A DNA stretch of 64,000 bases from Serratia sp. PL17. Lineage in GTDB: Bacteria; Pseudomonadota; Gammaproteobacteria; Enterobacterales; Enterobacteriaceae. The notes beneath the pieces are model-generated. The model did not search any database. It was not told where the DNA came from and was given only the letters and a program-made list of their open reading frames with translations. Where the stretch lies: positions 248,001 through 312,000 of the forward strand of contig NZ_JAFIBY010000005.1 of NCBI RefSeq assembly GCF_017832355.1, read 5' to 3'. A program made the translations under genes and the position numbers. Every line of letters begins with the position of its first letter. Position 1 is the stretch's first letter. Positions 1-11,482 of this stretch are shown here, one piece after another.

Positions 1-1007
1 AGTTGTTCACTGGCACCGACGAAGTTGTACTGCGCCTGTTGCACCTGTGAGTTGGTTTGGCCGCCGCTATACAGTGGCAAGCTCAGCGATACGCCAATTT
101 GGTTTTGACCTGCGTTAGAGTCGCTGTAGCGTTCGTTGTTGTGGGTCACCGAACCATTGTATTGGGTATTGGTAATACCGGTTGATGCGTTCAGGTTCAC
201 CGTTGGCATGTAGCCAGTTTGCGCCGAGCGGATTTGCTCACGCGCCAGATCCTGGCTCAGACGGGCTGAGAGCAGGCTCAGGTTGCGGCTTTCGGCTTCT
301 TTAAGCAGGTTGTTGACGGCTTCCGGGCGCTTGGTATTAAAGGACGCGGTATTCAGCGATGCCAGTTCCGGATAGAAAGTGCCGGTCACCTGGCGCAGGG
401 ATTCCAGCGCGTTATCCAGGTTGTTACGGGCGGTCACTTCTGCCGCCAACACGGTGTCGTAGGATGAACGGGCGTTCTGCACGTCGGTGATCGCTACCAG
501 ACCCACGTTAAAGCGTTGAGTGGTCTGATCCAGGGTACGATAAACCGCTTGTTTATTCGCCTGGGTATAAGACAGCGTATCAATGGCGCTCAACACGTTA
601 AAATAAGCCGTAGCGGTGTTGAGGATCAGCGTTTGCGCGGCGGTTTGAAAAGTCACGTCGGAAATCCCGGCGGTTTTTTCCTGCAGCGTCAGCGCGCGCC
701 ATTTGGACATGTCGAAAATAGTCTGGGTCAGGGCCAGCGAGCCGTTGGCTACATTACTGTTGACGCCATTGCTGTCACGATAGCCATTATTGTAATTGTA
801 ACCGGCACTCAAACCCAACTGCGGCAGCAGCGGGCTGCGCGCTTCATTGATTTTTTCGAATGCGGCGTCACGGTCAGCGGCGGTTTTGCGCAGATCCGGG
901 TTACTTTCCCTAGCCTGTTTGTAGACCTGCAGCAGGTTCTCTGCCTGGCTCATTGCACTGAAGCCGCCCAGGCTCAGTCCGATAAGAAGGGGGAGCAGTT
1001 TCTTCAT
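1..1007 (-). CDS. tolC: TolC outer-membrane efflux channel (partial, 3' end outside window)
   Basis: Trimeric outer-membrane/periplasmic exit duct for tripartite drug efflux pumps and type I secretion. Reading the minus strand from ATG at 1007, the product opens with a signal peptide (MKKLLPLLIGLSLGGFSAMSQA), then NLLQVYKQARESNPDLRKTA, the usual TolC mature N-terminus, and runs on with the characteristic helical-barrel sequence (SYTQANKQAVYRTLDQTTQR, then FNVGLVAITDVQNARSSYD). About 335 residues are visible; the second structural repeat and C-terminus lie outside the window. It is divergent from nudF, the usual enterobacterial arrangement. Family assignment is firm from sequence and context. 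Confidence 0.95.
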   Translation of the reverse strand, partial: MKKLLPLLIGLSLGGFSAMSQAENLLQVYKQARESNPDLRKTAADRDAAFEKINEARSPLLPQLGLSAGYNYNNGYRDSNGVNSNVANGSLALTQTIFDMSKWRALTLQEKTAGISDVTFQTAAQTLILNTATAYFNVLSAIDTLSYTQANKQAVYRTLDQTTQRFNVGLVAITDVQNARSSYDTVLAAEVTARNNLDNALESLRQVTGTFYPELASLNTASFNTKRPEAVNNLLKEAESRNLSLLSARLSQDLAREQIRSAQTGYMPTVNLNASTGITNTQYNGSVTHNNERYSDSNAGQNQIGVSLSLPLYSGGQTNSQVQQAQYNFVGASEQ

Positions 1008-1290
1008 TTGCATTCCTTGTTGTGCAGCAATATTGCTATGTTAGCGCTGACGATAGACGAAATAGTTGCCGATTCTAGCAGAGTCTCTTGTACGCCTCAG
1101 GTGGCTGAATGTGCCATCTTGCGTAACTTTTACCTTTCAGGGCGCCTGTTTACCTTAGTTCAACTGGCTGCGCACGTCACACCTGATATCATGGCTCACA
1201 ATCTAACATAAAGCCGCGGAAGATTATCCCGCCGTTTCTGTCATCAAAACTGTTTATTTTATCGGCATACTCATGCAGGAGAATTCGCTT
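1008..1290. promoter_or_regulatory. tolC-nudF divergent intergenic region
   Basis: A 283-bp gap between the divergent starts of tolC and nudF, so promoters for both must lie here. I could not place convincing -35/-10 pairs or a mar/sox/rob box by eye. The nudF Shine-Dalgarno (AGGAG, about 1277-1281) is at its right edge. No small gene is evident. Confidence 0.4.
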
Positions 1291-1923
1291 ATGAGCCACT
1301 CACAGCCATCGCCCGTTACTCTCGATAAAAATGATGTAGAAATTATTGCACGTGAGACGCTTTATCGTGGTTTTTTTTCACTCAATTTATATCGCTTTCG
1401 CCACCGCTTGTTCAACGGTGAAATGAGCCCTGAGATTAAACGCGAAATTTTCGAGCGTGGGCATGCGGCGGTGTTGCTGCCTTACGACCCGGTACGCGAC
1501 GAAGTGGTGCTGATTGAACAACTGCGGATCGCTGCGGTCGATACCAGTAGTTCGCCCTGGCTACTGGAAATGGTGGCGGGTATGATCGAAACCGGTGAGA
1601 GTGTCGAAGACGTCTGCCGCCGCGAGGCGCAAGAAGAAGCCGGCGTTGTGGTTGGACGTTGTAAGCCCGTCTTGAGCTACCTGGCCAGCCCTGGCGGCAC
1701 CAGTGAACGTCTGTCGATCATGGTGGGTGAGGTGGACGCTACCACAGCGGAAGGTATCCATGGACTGGAAGAGGAACATGAAGATATCCGTGTCCATGTG
1801 GTTAGCCGCGAACAGGCTTACCGCTGGGTTGAAGAGGGCGCGATTGATAATGCGGCATCAGTGATTGCTTTGCAGTGGCTGGCGTTGCACCATGAATCGT
1901 TAAGAAAAGAGTGGGCCAACTAA
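1291..1923 (+). CDS. nudF: ADP-ribose pyrophosphatase (Nudix)
   Basis: Hydrolyses ADP-ribose to AMP and ribose-5-phosphate. The 210-residue protein carries the Nudix box at about residues 97-119 ([20 protein letters not shown]), with metal-binding Glu residues at 112, 115 and 116, and the flanking segments resemble E. coli NudF (209 aa) nearly throughout. An upstream in-frame ATG at 1273 exists, but the ATG at 1291 has AGGAG about 9 nt before it and gives the family length, so it was chosen. It is the first gene of the nudF-yqiB-cpdA-yqiA-parE cluster; its stop overlaps the next start (TAATG). Confidence 0.95.
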   Translation: MSHSQPSPVTLDKNDVEIIARETLYRGFFSLNLYRFRHRLFNGEMSPEIKREIFERGHAAVLLPYDPVRDEVVLIEQLRIAAVDTSSSPWLLEMVAGMIETGESVEDVCRREAQEEAGVVVGRCKPVLSYLASPGGTSERLSIMVGEVDATTAEGIHGLEEEHEDIRVHVVSREQAYRWVEEGAIDNAASVIALQWLALHHESLRKEWAN

Positions 1924-2348
1924 TGAAACAGCGCTATACCCCTGATTTCCCCGAGATGATGAGAGTGTGCGAAACCAACTTCGCGCAATTGCGCCGCTTG
2001 CTGCCGCGCAATGATGAAGTGGGTGAAACGGTGACTTATCAGGTGAACGGCGCCAGTTATCGTCTGACTATTGTTGAATCCACGCGCTATACCTCGCTGG
2101 TGCAGATTGAGCAGACCGCACCGGCGGTAAGCTATTGGAGCCTGCCTGCGATGACGGTAAGGCTCTATCATGATGCGATGGTTGCGGAAGTGTGTTCAAG
2201 TCAGCAGATCTATCGCTTTAAAGCACGTTATGATTATCCCAACAAAAAGTTGCATCAACGCGACGAAAAGCATCAAATTAACCAGTTTCTTGCTGATTGG
2301 TTGCGCTACTGTTTGGCGCATGGAGCGATGGCGGTTCCGGTTTGTTAG
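1923..2348 (+). CDS. yqiB: YqiB family protein (DUF1249)
   Basis: Conserved protein of unknown biochemical role, always found between nudF and cpdA in enterobacteria. It has 141 residues against 140 in E. coli and closely follows the E. coli protein (start [20 protein letters not shown]; end [20 protein letters not shown]). The ATG at 1923 overlaps the nudF stop codon, indicating translational coupling; a longer in-frame start at 1911 would add four residues absent from the family. No catalytic motif is recognised. Confidence 0.93.
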   Translation: MKQRYTPDFPEMMRVCETNFAQLRRLLPRNDEVGETVTYQVNGASYRLTIVESTRYTSLVQIEQTAPAVSYWSLPAMTVRLYHDAMVAEVCSSQQIYRFKARYDYPNKKLHQRDEKHQINQFLADWLRYCLAHGAMAVPVC

Positions 2349-2375
2349 ACAGACTGAGATAACAAAGGACACCAT

Positions 2376-3203
2376 TTGGAAAGCCTGTTTAAACCGACCG
2401 TGGCAAGTGGGGCCAGGGTCAGGATTCTACAAATAACAGATACCCACCTTTTTGCCGGCGAAAATGAGACGTTGCTCGGCATCAATACCTATCGTAGCTA
2501 TCATGCGGTATTGGACGCTATCAAGGCGCAACAGCGTGATTTTGATCTGATCGTCGCCACCGGTGACTTGGCGCAGGATCATTCATTGGCTGCCTACCGG
2601 CATTTTGCTGAAGGTATTGCACGATTGCCGGCGCCTTGCGTTTGGCTCCCGGGTAACCATGATTTTCAGCCAGCGATGGTCGACGCGCTGGCCGCCGCGG
2701 GCATTGCCCCGTCAAAACACGTACTGGTGGGCGATCACTGGCAGGTGTTGTTGCTGGACAGCCAGGTATTCGGTGTACCGCACGGTGAACTGAGTGAATA
2801 CCAGCTCGAATGGATGGAGCGCTGTCTTCAGGCCTACCCCGATCGCTATACTTTGATGCTGTTGCACCATCATCCGCTGCCTTCCGGCTGCACCTGGCTT
2901 GATCAACACAGCCTGCGTAACCCGCATATGCTGGGGGCAGTATTGCTGCGTTACCCGAAAGTGAACACGCTGCTGTGTGGACATATTCACCAGGAGCTGG
3001 ATCTGGAGTGGCAGGGGCGGCGTTTATTGGCGTCGCCGTCTACGTGCGTGCAATTCAAACCACATTGCACCAACTTTACTATCGACGACGTTTCGCCCGG
3101 CTGGCGCTACCTTGACTTGCTGCCCGATGGTTGCATCGAGACACAGGTTTTCCGGTTGGAAAACGACGATTTCCGCCCCGACATGGATTCGGATGGATAT
3201 TGA
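2376..3203 (+). CDS. cpdA: 3',5'-cyclic-AMP phosphodiesterase
   Basis: Metallophosphoesterase hydrolysing cAMP to AMP, lowering CRP signalling. All class motifs are present in order: QITDTHLF near residue 20, [20 protein letters not shown] and CGHIHQ, supplying the binuclear metal ligands. The start codon is TTG at 2376 preceded by AAAGGA; it gives 275 residues, exactly the E. coli length, with a matching MESL N-terminus. The unusual start may limit expression. The stop overlaps the yqiA ATG by one base (TGATG). Confidence 0.95.
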   Translation: MESLFKPTVASGARVRILQITDTHLFAGENETLLGINTYRSYHAVLDAIKAQQRDFDLIVATGDLAQDHSLAAYRHFAEGIARLPAPCVWLPGNHDFQPAMVDALAAAGIAPSKHVLVGDHWQVLLLDSQVFGVPHGELSEYQLEWMERCLQAYPDRYTLMLLHHHPLPSGCTWLDQHSLRNPHMLGAVLLRYPKVNTLLCGHIHQELDLEWQGRRLLASPSTCVQFKPHCTNFTIDDVSPGWRYLDLLPDGCIETQVFRLENDDFRPDMDSDGY

Positions 3204-3778
3204 TGCCTTCTACATTGCTCTACCTGCACGGCTTTAACAGTTCACCGCTCTCGGCGAAGGCAACGTCCTTCAAGGCGTGGCTGGCTGAGCATCATCCGCA
3301 TATTGAGATGTTGGTGCCGCAGTTGCCGGTTTTCCCGGCGGATGCCGCCGAGATGATCGAGAACATGGTGATGGAGCGTGCCGGGCAGACGATAGGCGTG
3401 GTCGGTTCTTCACTGGGAGGCTACTACGCGACCTGGCTTTCACAGTGTTTTTCACTGCCAGCGGTAGTGGTTAACCCTGCGGTGAAGCCGTTTGAGCTGT
3501 TGATTGACTACCTTGGCGAAAACGAGAACCCCTACACCGGTCAGCAATATGTGTTAGAGTCACGTCACGTTTACGATCTGAAAACGATGCAGATCGATCC
3601 CTTGGAGTCACCGGATTTAATCTGGTTACTGCAACAAACGGGCGATGAAATTCTCGATTATGGGCAAGCGGTCGCCTATTACACCGCGTGCCGACAGACG
3701 GTGGAGTCGGGTGGAAACCATGCCTTCGTCGGTTTCGAGCACTACTTCCCCCAGATTGTGGATTTTTTAGGGCTATAA
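3203..3778 (+). CDS. yqiA: YqiA alpha/beta-hydrolase esterase
   Basis: Small esterase of the UPF0227 family. It has 191 residues (193 in E. coli), an N-terminal [10 protein letters not shown] oxyanion segment, the nucleophile elbow GSSLGGYYA with the catalytic Ser, and a C-terminal GGNHAF bearing the catalytic His. The ATG at 3203 overlaps the cpdA stop and matches the family N-terminus; a longer in-frame upstream extension reads through cpdA coding sequence and is not credible. Physiological substrate unknown. It lies 80 bp upstream of parE. Confidence 0.93.
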   Translation: MPSTLLYLHGFNSSPLSAKATSFKAWLAEHHPHIEMLVPQLPVFPADAAEMIENMVMERAGQTIGVVGSSLGGYYATWLSQCFSLPAVVVNPAVKPFELLIDYLGENENPYTGQQYVLESRHVYDLKTMQIDPLESPDLIWLLQQTGDEILDYGQAVAYYTACRQTVESGGNHAFVGFEHYFPQIVDFLGL

Positions 3779-3852
3779 CCCGGCTGCGGTTTGAACCACG
3801 AAGGGAATCGAGCAGACGCTTCCGGCACCTTCCTTTAACCACGAAAAAATAA

Positions 3853-5754
<1,902 letters not shown>

Positions 5755-5764
5755 CCGACTGTCA

Positions 5765-5790
5765 GGCCCGGCACCTTGCCGGGCCTTCTT
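5765..5790 (+). terminator. parE rho-independent terminator
   Basis: Perfect 9-bp inverted repeat GGCCCGGCA / TGCCGGGCC (5765-5773 and 5777-5785) with a 3-nt loop, then TTCTTC, 10 bp after the parE stop. Confidence 0.8.
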
Positions 5791-5837
5791 CCCGTAGGGG
5801 CGTTGCGTGTGGCGCTTGACCACTCAGGGCGGAATGC

Positions 5838-6734
5838 ATGAAAATCACCCTCGAAGAATTATTGGCGTTTACCACGGTTGTCGACAGCGGCTCCATCACC
5901 GCCGCCGCCGAACAGCTCGGCCAAACCACCTCCGGTATCAGCCGGGCGCTCAGCCGGTTGGAAAAAAAACTCGAAACGACCCTTATGCGCCGCACCACGC
6001 GTCGCTTGGAATTGACTGAAGAAGGGCAAAACTTTCTCAGTCATGCGCGAGACATTATCCGCTCGGTGGAGAATGCGGAAGAACAGATGGCGCTACGCAG
6101 GCTGATCCCGGCCGGCAAGCTGCGAGTCAACGCCGCCGCACCCTTTATGGAGCACGTGATCGTGCCGTTGGTCGCAGGGTTTCGCCACAGTTTTCCGCAG
6201 ATTGAGCTGGAGCTCAATACCGACAATCTGATTATCGACTTGCTCGAGAAACGTACCGATATTGCCATTCGTATTGGTGCCTTGAGAGATTCGACCATCC
6301 ATGCACGTTTGTTGGGTACCAGCCGCTTACGCATTTTAGCCAGCCCAGACTATCTTGCCCGTAATGGCATCCCTGGCAGTGTCGAGGCGTTACGTGACCA
6401 CTGCCTGCTCGGTTTCACGCAGCCGGAATCGCTCAATCTGTGGCCGCTGCGCTATCAGCAGGCACAGCATTTTGCCATTACACCGACAATATCCGCCTCC
6501 AGCGGTGAAACGCTGCGTCAGTTGGCCTTGCGTGGTGAAGGGATCGTGCAGTTGGCTGATTTTATGACGAGAGACGATCAACGTAACGGGCGGCTCGTGC
6601 CATTACTGGCATCGGAGACATTGGACGTGCGTCAGCCCATTAATGCGGTGTATTACCGCAATACCCAATTGGCAGCGCGTATTACCTGTTTTCTGGACTA
6701 TGTCAGCGCGCATATTGATACGCAGACATTGTAG
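5838..6734 (+). CDS. LysR-family transcriptional regulator
   Basis: Cytoplasmic DNA-binding regulator of 298 residues. It has an N-terminal winged HTH (about residues 2-60, with GSITAAAEQLGQTTSGISRA as recognition region) and a periplasmic-binding-protein-like effector domain (from about 90). It sits between parE and the convergent ygiN-mdaB pair, so a role in controlling those quinone-metabolism genes is a reasonable inference; a palindrome at 7811-7829 upstream of mdaB has LysR-box geometry (T-N11-A). I do not recognise a specific named orthologue. Confidence 0.85.
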   Translation: MKITLEELLAFTTVVDSGSITAAAEQLGQTTSGISRALSRLEKKLETTLMRRTTRRLELTEEGQNFLSHARDIIRSVENAEEQMALRRLIPAGKLRVNAAAPFMEHVIVPLVAGFRHSFPQIELELNTDNLIIDLLEKRTDIAIRIGALRDSTIHARLLGTSRLRILASPDYLARNGIPGSVEALRDHCLLGFTQPESLNLWPLRYQQAQHFAITPTISASSGETLRQLALRGEGIVQLADFMTRDDQRNGRLVPLLASETLDVRQPINAVYYRNTQLAARITCFLDYVSAHIDTQTL

Positions 6735-6752
6735 GGGCCGTCAGGCGGCCCC
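6734..6752. terminator. Bidirectional terminator between LysR gene and ygiN
   Basis: GGGGCCG (6734-6740), 5-nt loop, CGGCCCC (6746-6752), starting at the LysR stop and facing the ygiN stop. No strong T-run on either side, so termination is inferred from position and stem strength. Confidence 0.6.
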
Positions 6753-6760
6753 TGAAGGGC

Positions 6761-7069
6761 TTACAGTGCGTTACCCAGCACGTGAATGGTTACGCCCAAC
6801 ACGCTGTCTTTGATGGTGTCACGATGGCGATGCATGTGAGCGATATCCAGGTGTTTTTCCAGATGCGCCTGACTGGCCCACTTTTCCAGCATAAACACCG
6901 AATCTGGCGATAACTTCTGCCAAGGTGCCTGCGTGTGGCTGTCTACCATCGGCGTATATTCGCTACAACCGTCTTCCGCCAGCACTAAGGGGACCAGTTT
7001 CTCAATCGCTTTCAGCACGGTTTCACGGTGGCCGGGTTTGGTCTTGATTTCTGCAATTACGGTGATCAT
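6761..7069 (-). CDS. ygiN: YgiN antibiotic biosynthesis monooxygenase-like (quinol monooxygenase)
   Basis: Small ferredoxin-fold ABM-domain protein, in E. coli reported to act on menadiol and paired with MdaB in a quinone redox cycle. It has 102 residues (104 in E. coli), beginning MITVIAEIKTKPGHRETV and containing the family segment DSVFMLEKWASQAHLEKHL. The ATG at 7069 has GAGG 5-8 nt upstream, whereas the in-frame ATG at 7090 has none and adds seven non-family residues. It lies 33 bp downstream of mdaB, very likely in one transcript. Confidence 0.9.
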   Translation of the reverse strand: MITVIAEIKTKPGHRETVLKAIEKLVPLVLAEDGCSEYTPMVDSHTQAPWQKLSPDSVFMLEKWASQAHLEKHLDIAHMHRHRDTIKDSVLGVTIHVLGNAL

Positions 7070-7102
7070 CACTACCTCATTGATTGACATGCATCCTGCC
7101 AG

Positions 7103-7684
7103 TTAAGCAAAAATTTCTGTCAGATGCGCGCGATAACGTGCGATGTCGCTGTCGATATCCGGTTGTTTAATCACATCATTACAGATGAAGGTCGGCAGCG
7201 CTTCCATGCCCAGGAATTGATTGGCTTTATGGAAGTGCAGGTACACCCCGTCGACCCCGACGCCATGGAAAAACTGATCTGGGTCGGTAAAGGCTTCCAG
7301 TGGCGCGTTCCAGGTCAGGCTCAGCATGTATTTCTTGCCTTGGATCAGGCCACCTGAGCCGTATTTCTTGCTGGCATCGGAGCGGGTGCGACCGTCGCTG
7401 GCGTACAGGCTACCGTGCCCGGCGGTAAACACTTCATCGATATATTTTTTCAAGATCCAGGGTTCGCCCATCCACCAACCCGGCATCTGGTAAATAACCA
7501 CGTCTGCCCACAGGTATTTTTGCACTTCGGCGTCGATATCGTAACCTTCATCGACGACGGTGACCTGTACCTCATGTTGCACATCGCGAAGGAAGCTTTC
7601 CGCGACGTCGCTCATGGTCTGGTTGAGTTCGCCATTAGAATGACCAAACTGTTTTTTCGCATTGATAATCAGGATATTGCTCAT
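7103..7684 (-). CDS. mdaB: NADPH:quinone reductase MdaB (modulator of drug activity B)
   Basis: Flavodoxin-fold FAD-dependent quinone reductase acting in the cytoplasm on menadione-like quinones. It has 193 residues and matches E. coli MdaB strongly: MSNILIINAKKQFGHSNGEL at the N-terminus, YQMPGWWMGEPWILKKYIDE, and SLTWNAPLEAF in the active-site region. It is followed by ygiN with a short gap. Upstream, a perfect 9-bp-arm palindrome (7811-7829) is a candidate operator. Confidence 0.94.
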   Translation of the reverse strand: MSNILIINAKKQFGHSNGELNQTMSDVAESFLRDVQHEVQVTVVDEGYDIDAEVQKYLWADVVIYQMPGWWMGEPWILKKYIDEVFTAGHGSLYASDGRTRSDASKKYGSGGLIQGKKYMLSLTWNAPLEAFTDPDQFFHGVGVDGVYLHFHKANQFLGMEALPTFICNDVIKQPDIDSDIARYRAHLTEIFA

Positions 7685-7810
7685 TTTTCACGGCACCTGT
7701 CAGAATGAAAATATGTGATGCTTTCCGCGCCAGAGGGGCGGGAAGCTTTTCGCTGATAGGGAGTGTAATTGTTAGCCGTGTAAGTAAAAATGGGATCCAG
7801 CGCACAACAG

Positions 7811-7829
7811 TGTTGACTCTGAGTCAACA
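7811..7829. promoter_or_regulatory. Perfect palindrome upstream of mdaB (candidate LysR-type operator)
   Basis: TGTTGACTC-T-GAGTCAACA, 19 bp with 9-bp perfect arms, containing TGAC-N5-GTCA in T-N11-A spacing typical of LysR-type sites. It is 127 bp upstream of mdaB and 171 bp upstream of parC. The LysR gene at 5838 is the obvious candidate binder; this is inference. Confidence 0.5.
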
Positions 7830-8000
7830 AATGCGCGTCAAATGACGGGATTTCGAATAAAACGAGCGGATGAGCGGGCTTTACCGGACGATTGCTGCGC
7901 CATCTGTGACAGCCACCCCGCTGATGAGTTACTATCGCGGACAGAATCAACCCTTTGTCGTCCAGGGATTGCCAAGCCACGGTCTGAGGATAATTGAGTA

Positions 8001-10274
8001 ATGAGTGATCTGACTCATGACGGTGTAGAGCGTTTACCGCTGCACACGTTTACTGAAAACGCCTATCTGAACTATTCCATGTACGTCATCATGGATCGGG
8101 CGTTGCCGTACATTGGTGACGGTTTGAAGCCGGTACAACGCCGCATCATCTACGCCATGTCTGAGCTGGGGCTGAATAACAGCGCCAAATTCAAAAAGTC
8201 TGCCCGTACCGTGGGGGACGTGCTGGGTAAATACCATCCGCATGGCGACAGCGCCTGTTATGAGGCGATGGTGTTGATGGCCCAGCCGTTCTCTTATCGC
8301 TATCCGCTGGTCGACGGCCAAGGGAACTGGGGTGCACCGGATGACCCGAAATCCTTCGCCGCGATGCGTTATACCGAATCCCGCCTGTCCAAGTATGCGG
8401 AAGTGTTGTTGGCCGAATTGGGTCAAGGTACCGTTGACTGGGTACCGAACTTTGACGGCACCATGCAGGAGCCGAAGATGTTACCGGCTCGCCTGCCCAA
8501 CATTCTGCTGAACGGCACTACCGGCATTGCCGTCGGTATGGCGACCGATATTCCACCGCATAACGTGCGTGAAGTGGCCGCCGCCGCGGTGGCATTGATC
8601 GACAAGCCGGGTGCTTCGCTTGAAGACTTGCTCGAGTTCGTACAGGGGCCGGACTTCCCAACGGAAGCCGAGATCATTACGCCGCGCGACGAAATCCGCA
8701 AAATTTATCAAAATGGCCGCGGTTCAGTTCGCATGCGCGCCGTTTGGAAGAAAGAAGACGGCAGTGCGGTGATCACCGCGTTGCCGCACCAGGTTTCCGG
8801 TGCCAAGGTATTGGAACAGATCGCCAGCCAAATGCGCGCCAAAAAGCTGCCAATGGTTGAAGACCTGCGTGACGAATCCGATCATGAAAACCCAACGCGG
8901 TTGGTGATTGTGCCGCGCTCCAACCGTATCGATCTGGAGCAGGTGATGAATCACCTGTTTGCCACGACCGATCTGGAGCGAAGCTACCGAATCAACATGA
9001 ATATGATCGGCCTGGACAACCGCCCGCAAGTTAAAGGGCTGGTGGAAATCCTGACCGAATGGCTGGCATTCCGCCGTGACACAGTGCGCCGCCGCTTGAA
9101 CTACCGTCTGGAAAAAGTCCTGAAACGCCTGCATATCCTGGAAGGTTTGCTGGTGGCGTTCCTCAATATCGATGAAGTGATCCACATCATCCGCAGTGAG
9201 GACGAACCCAAGCCGGTGCTGATGCAGCGTTTTGGCATTTCTGATACGCAGGCAGAAGCTATTCTTGAACTGAAACTGCGTCACTTGGCGAAGTTGGAAG
9301 AGTTCAAGATCCGTGGTGAGCAGGATGAGTTAGCGAAAGAGCGCGATCAACTGCAGGCGTTACTGGCCTCCGAGCGCAAGCTGAATACTCTGATCAAAAA
9401 AGAGATCCAGGCAGATGCGCAGGCTTATGGCGACGATCGTCGTTCGCCGATTACCGAGCGTGCAGAAGCCAAGGCGATGAGCGAGCATGACTTCGTGCCG
9501 TCTGAGCCGGTGACCATCGTGCTGTCTGAAATGGGCTGGGTGCGTAGTGCCAAGGGCCATGATATCGATCCAAGTGGTCTGAGCTACAAGGCCGGTGACA
9601 GCTACCGCAGTGCGGCCCGCGGCAAGACCAACCAGCCGGTCGTGTTTATCGACTCCACAGGCCGCAGTTACGCGCTTGATCCGCTGACGTTGCCTTCGGC
9701 ACGTGGTCAGGGCGAGCCATTGACCGGTAAGCTGACGCCACCGCCGGGTGCGACCATTGAGCAAGTGCTGATGGCGGCAGACGATCAGAAGCTGCTGATG
9801 GCGTCCGATGCCGGCTATGGCTTCGTCTGTACCTTCAACGATTTGGTGGCGCGTAACCGTGCCGGCAAAGCGATGATTACCCTGCCGGATAACGCCAAGG
9901 CGCTGGCACCGATGGAGATTCACGGTAACGACGACATGCTGTTGTCGATCACCGCGGCAGGGCGCATGTTATTGTTCCCGGTTGCAGATCTGCCGCAGTT
10001 GTCGAAGGGCAAGGGCAACAAGATTGTCTCTATCCCATCAGCGCAGGCCGCATCGGGTGAAGACAAGTTAGCGTGGTTGTTCGTGCTGCCGCCGCAAACC
10101 TCTGTGACTCTGCATGTGGGCAAACGTAAGCTGACGTTGCGTCCGGAAGATTTGCAGAAATTCCGTGCGGAGCGCGGCCGTAAAGGTACCTCACTGCCAC
10201 GCGGGCTGCAGCGAATCGATCGCGTAGAGATTGACGCACCGGCGCGCGCCCCTACAGGTGACAGCGAAGAGTAA
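8001..10274 (+). CDS. parC: DNA topoisomerase IV subunit A
   Basis: DNA cleavage/rejoining subunit of topoisomerase IV. The 757 residues align closely with E. coli ParC (752), four extra near the N-terminus. The catalytic Tyr is Y124 ([10 protein letters not shown]). The quinolone-resistance-determining region reads [11 protein letters not shown] with Ser84 and Glu88 (E. coli S80 and E84), the drug-sensitive-type residues. The C-terminal beta-pinwheel domain is complete and ends in GDSEE as in E. coli. Confidence 0.97.
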   Translation: MSDLTHDGVERLPLHTFTENAYLNYSMYVIMDRALPYIGDGLKPVQRRIIYAMSELGLNNSAKFKKSARTVGDVLGKYHPHGDSACYEAMVLMAQPFSYRYPLVDGQGNWGAPDDPKSFAAMRYTESRLSKYAEVLLAELGQGTVDWVPNFDGTMQEPKMLPARLPNILLNGTTGIAVGMATDIPPHNVREVAAAAVALIDKPGASLEDLLEFVQGPDFPTEAEIITPRDEIRKIYQNGRGSVRMRAVWKKEDGSAVITALPHQVSGAKVLEQIASQMRAKKLPMVEDLRDESDHENPTRLVIVPRSNRIDLEQVMNHLFATTDLERSYRINMNMIGLDNRPQVKGLVEILTEWLAFRRDTVRRRLNYRLEKVLKRLHILEGLLVAFLNIDEVIHIIRSEDEPKPVLMQRFGISDTQAEAILELKLRHLAKLEEFKIRGEQDELAKERDQLQALLASERKLNTLIKKEIQADAQAYGDDRRSPITERAEAKAMSEHDFVPSEPVTIVLSEMGWVRSAKGHDIDPSGLSYKAGDSYRSAARGKTNQPVVFIDSTGRSYALDPLTLPSARGQGEPLTGKLTPPPGATIEQVLMAADDQKLLMASDAGYGFVCTFNDLVARNRAGKAMITLPDNAKALAPMEIHGNDDMLLSITAAGRMLLFPVADLPQLSKGKGNKIVSIPSAQAASGEDKLAWLFVLPPQTSVTLHVGKRKLTLRPEDLQKFRAERGRKGTSLPRGLQRIDRVEIDAPARAPTGDSEE

Positions 10275-10295
10275 GCTCACTGCAGCAGGATAACA

Positions 10296-10323
10296 AAGCG
10301 GGCGCAGCATGCTGCGCCCGCTT
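10296..10323 (+). terminator. parC terminator hairpin
   Basis: A 28-bp perfect palindrome (arms AAGCGGGCGCAGCA / TGCTGCGCCCGCTT) begins 21 bp after the parC stop. It is not followed by a T-run, so its efficiency is uncertain. Confidence 0.65.
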
Positions 10324-10461
10324 GATTTCCCACCATCGGCAATTATTTTCAAATAGTTAACATTTCTCTGCATAAAATTATTGTGCGTATCGCCGGCTGG
10401 CGGGAAAATAGCAAAAAAATGCAGGGCAGGTTTTCAGCCCCTGCAATCAAAGAATGAGTTT

Positions 10462-10581
10462 ACCCAAAATAATTGGAGTTGCATCAAGGCGGCAAGGCTG
10501 TAAATCCCTGGGAGCTTAGTAAACTAAGTGACTGGGGGGCGCGGACGCAGCCAACACAGATGTAACTTCAAGTATGAAGGG
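10462..10581 (+). repeat. ~120-bp intergenic repeat, copy 1
   Basis: Starts ACCCAAAATAATTGGAGTTG and ends near AACTTCAAGTATGAAGGG, with a central imperfect palindrome (GAGCTTAGTAAACTAAGTGA). Its reverse complement matches 11483-11603, and its outer segments (AATAATT-GAGTTGCA and AACTT-AAGTATGA) recur at 25340-25540. It closely resembles a non-coding repeat I recall as common between Serratia genes. It lies between parC and plsC. Confidence 0.75.
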
Positions 10582-10638
10582 AAAAAGGGATCTACGCAGC
10601 GCATCAGGCTGCGTCGGCAGTGTGCTAATGAGGTTGTT

Positions 10639-11373
10639 ATGTTATTAATTTTGCGTGCCATTCTTGCCACTCTGTATTGTATTTTGGTGTGCATCTTCGG
10701 TTCTATTTATTGTTTGTTCAGCCCGCGTGATCCCCGCCATGTGGCGACCTTCGGTCACCTGTTTGGCCGCCTGTCCGGGTTATTCGGTTTGAAGGTGGAA
10801 GTTCGCGTGCCGGCCGATGCGGCCAAAAACGGCAACTGCATTTACATCGCCAACCACCAGAATAACTACGATATGGTGACGGCCGCCAAGGCGGTGCAGC
10901 CGCGCACCGTGACCGTGGGCAAAAAAAGCCTGCTGTGGGTTCCTTTCTTCGGCCCATTGTATTGGTTGACGGGTAACTTGCTGATTGACCGTGATAATCG
11001 TGCCAAAGCACATGGCACCATTGCACAGGTAGCCGAACAGTTTAAAAAACGCGATATTTCGATCTGGATGTTTCCAGAGGGCACCCGTAGCCGCGGGCGC
11101 GGGCTAATGCCGTTTAAAACGGGTGCATTCCACGCGGCGATTGCCGCTGGGGTGCCAATTGTGCCGATTTGCGTTTCCACGACCAGCGGTAAAATTAATC
11201 TTAACCGTTGGAATAATGGCCATGCGATCGTCGAAATGTTAGAGCCGGTCGATATTAGTCATTACAGTAAAGAAAATGTGCGTGAGCTGGCGGCCCATTG
11301 CCATGCGCTAATGCTGGCGAAAATTGCCGAGCTGGATGCAGAAGTGGCCCAGCGCAACGCAGCCGGAAAATAA
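10639..11373 (+). CDS. plsC: 1-acyl-sn-glycerol-3-phosphate acyltransferase
   Basis: Inner-membrane enzyme converting lysophosphatidate to phosphatidate. It has 244 residues (245 in E. coli), an N-terminal membrane segment (LRAILATLYCILVCIFGSIY), the acyltransferase motif NHQNNYD with His73 and Asp78, and FPEGTRSRG in the glycerophosphate-binding region. The ATG at 10639 gives the family N-terminus MLLILRAILATLYC; an in-frame start at 10528 reads through the repeat and is rejected. It sits between parC and sufI as in E. coli, flanked by inverted repeat copies. Confidence 0.95.
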   Translation: MLLILRAILATLYCILVCIFGSIYCLFSPRDPRHVATFGHLFGRLSGLFGLKVEVRVPADAAKNGNCIYIANHQNNYDMVTAAKAVQPRTVTVGKKSLLWVPFFGPLYWLTGNLLIDRDNRAKAHGTIAQVAEQFKKRDISIWMFPEGTRSRGRGLMPFKTGAFHAAIAAGVPIVPICVSTTSGKINLNRWNNGHAIVEMLEPVDISHYSKENVRELAAHCHALMLAKIAELDAEVAQRNAAGK

Positions 11374-11429
11374 TATTCCTACCGGCTTCAAAGAATGAAC
11401 TTTTAAACGGCGTCAAATGCCGTTAACGC

Positions 11430-11470
11430 CCGGGCTCCTGCTAATCTGATGGTCAGGGGCCCGGTCTTTG
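11430..11470 (+). terminator. plsC terminator
   Basis: CCGGGCTCCTG pairs with CAGGGGCCCGG (about 11430-11464) and is followed by TCTTTG. A smaller hairpin AACGGC-N7-GCCGTT (11406-11424) lies just before it. Confidence 0.6.
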
Positions 11471-11482
11471 CACACGGTTTAT

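Noticed and set aside
516-1211. 231-codon plus-strand frame across tolC and its promoter
   Set aside because: Antisense to tolC coding sequence and runs through the divergent promoter region; not a plausible gene.
7681-7980. 99-residue minus-strand frame upstream of mdaB
   Set aside because: No family resemblance, no ribosome site, and it covers the mdaB-parC control region.
8240-8265. Quinolone-resistance substitution in parC
   Set aside because: Ser84 and Glu88, equivalent to E. coli S80 and E84, are the sensitive-type residues.
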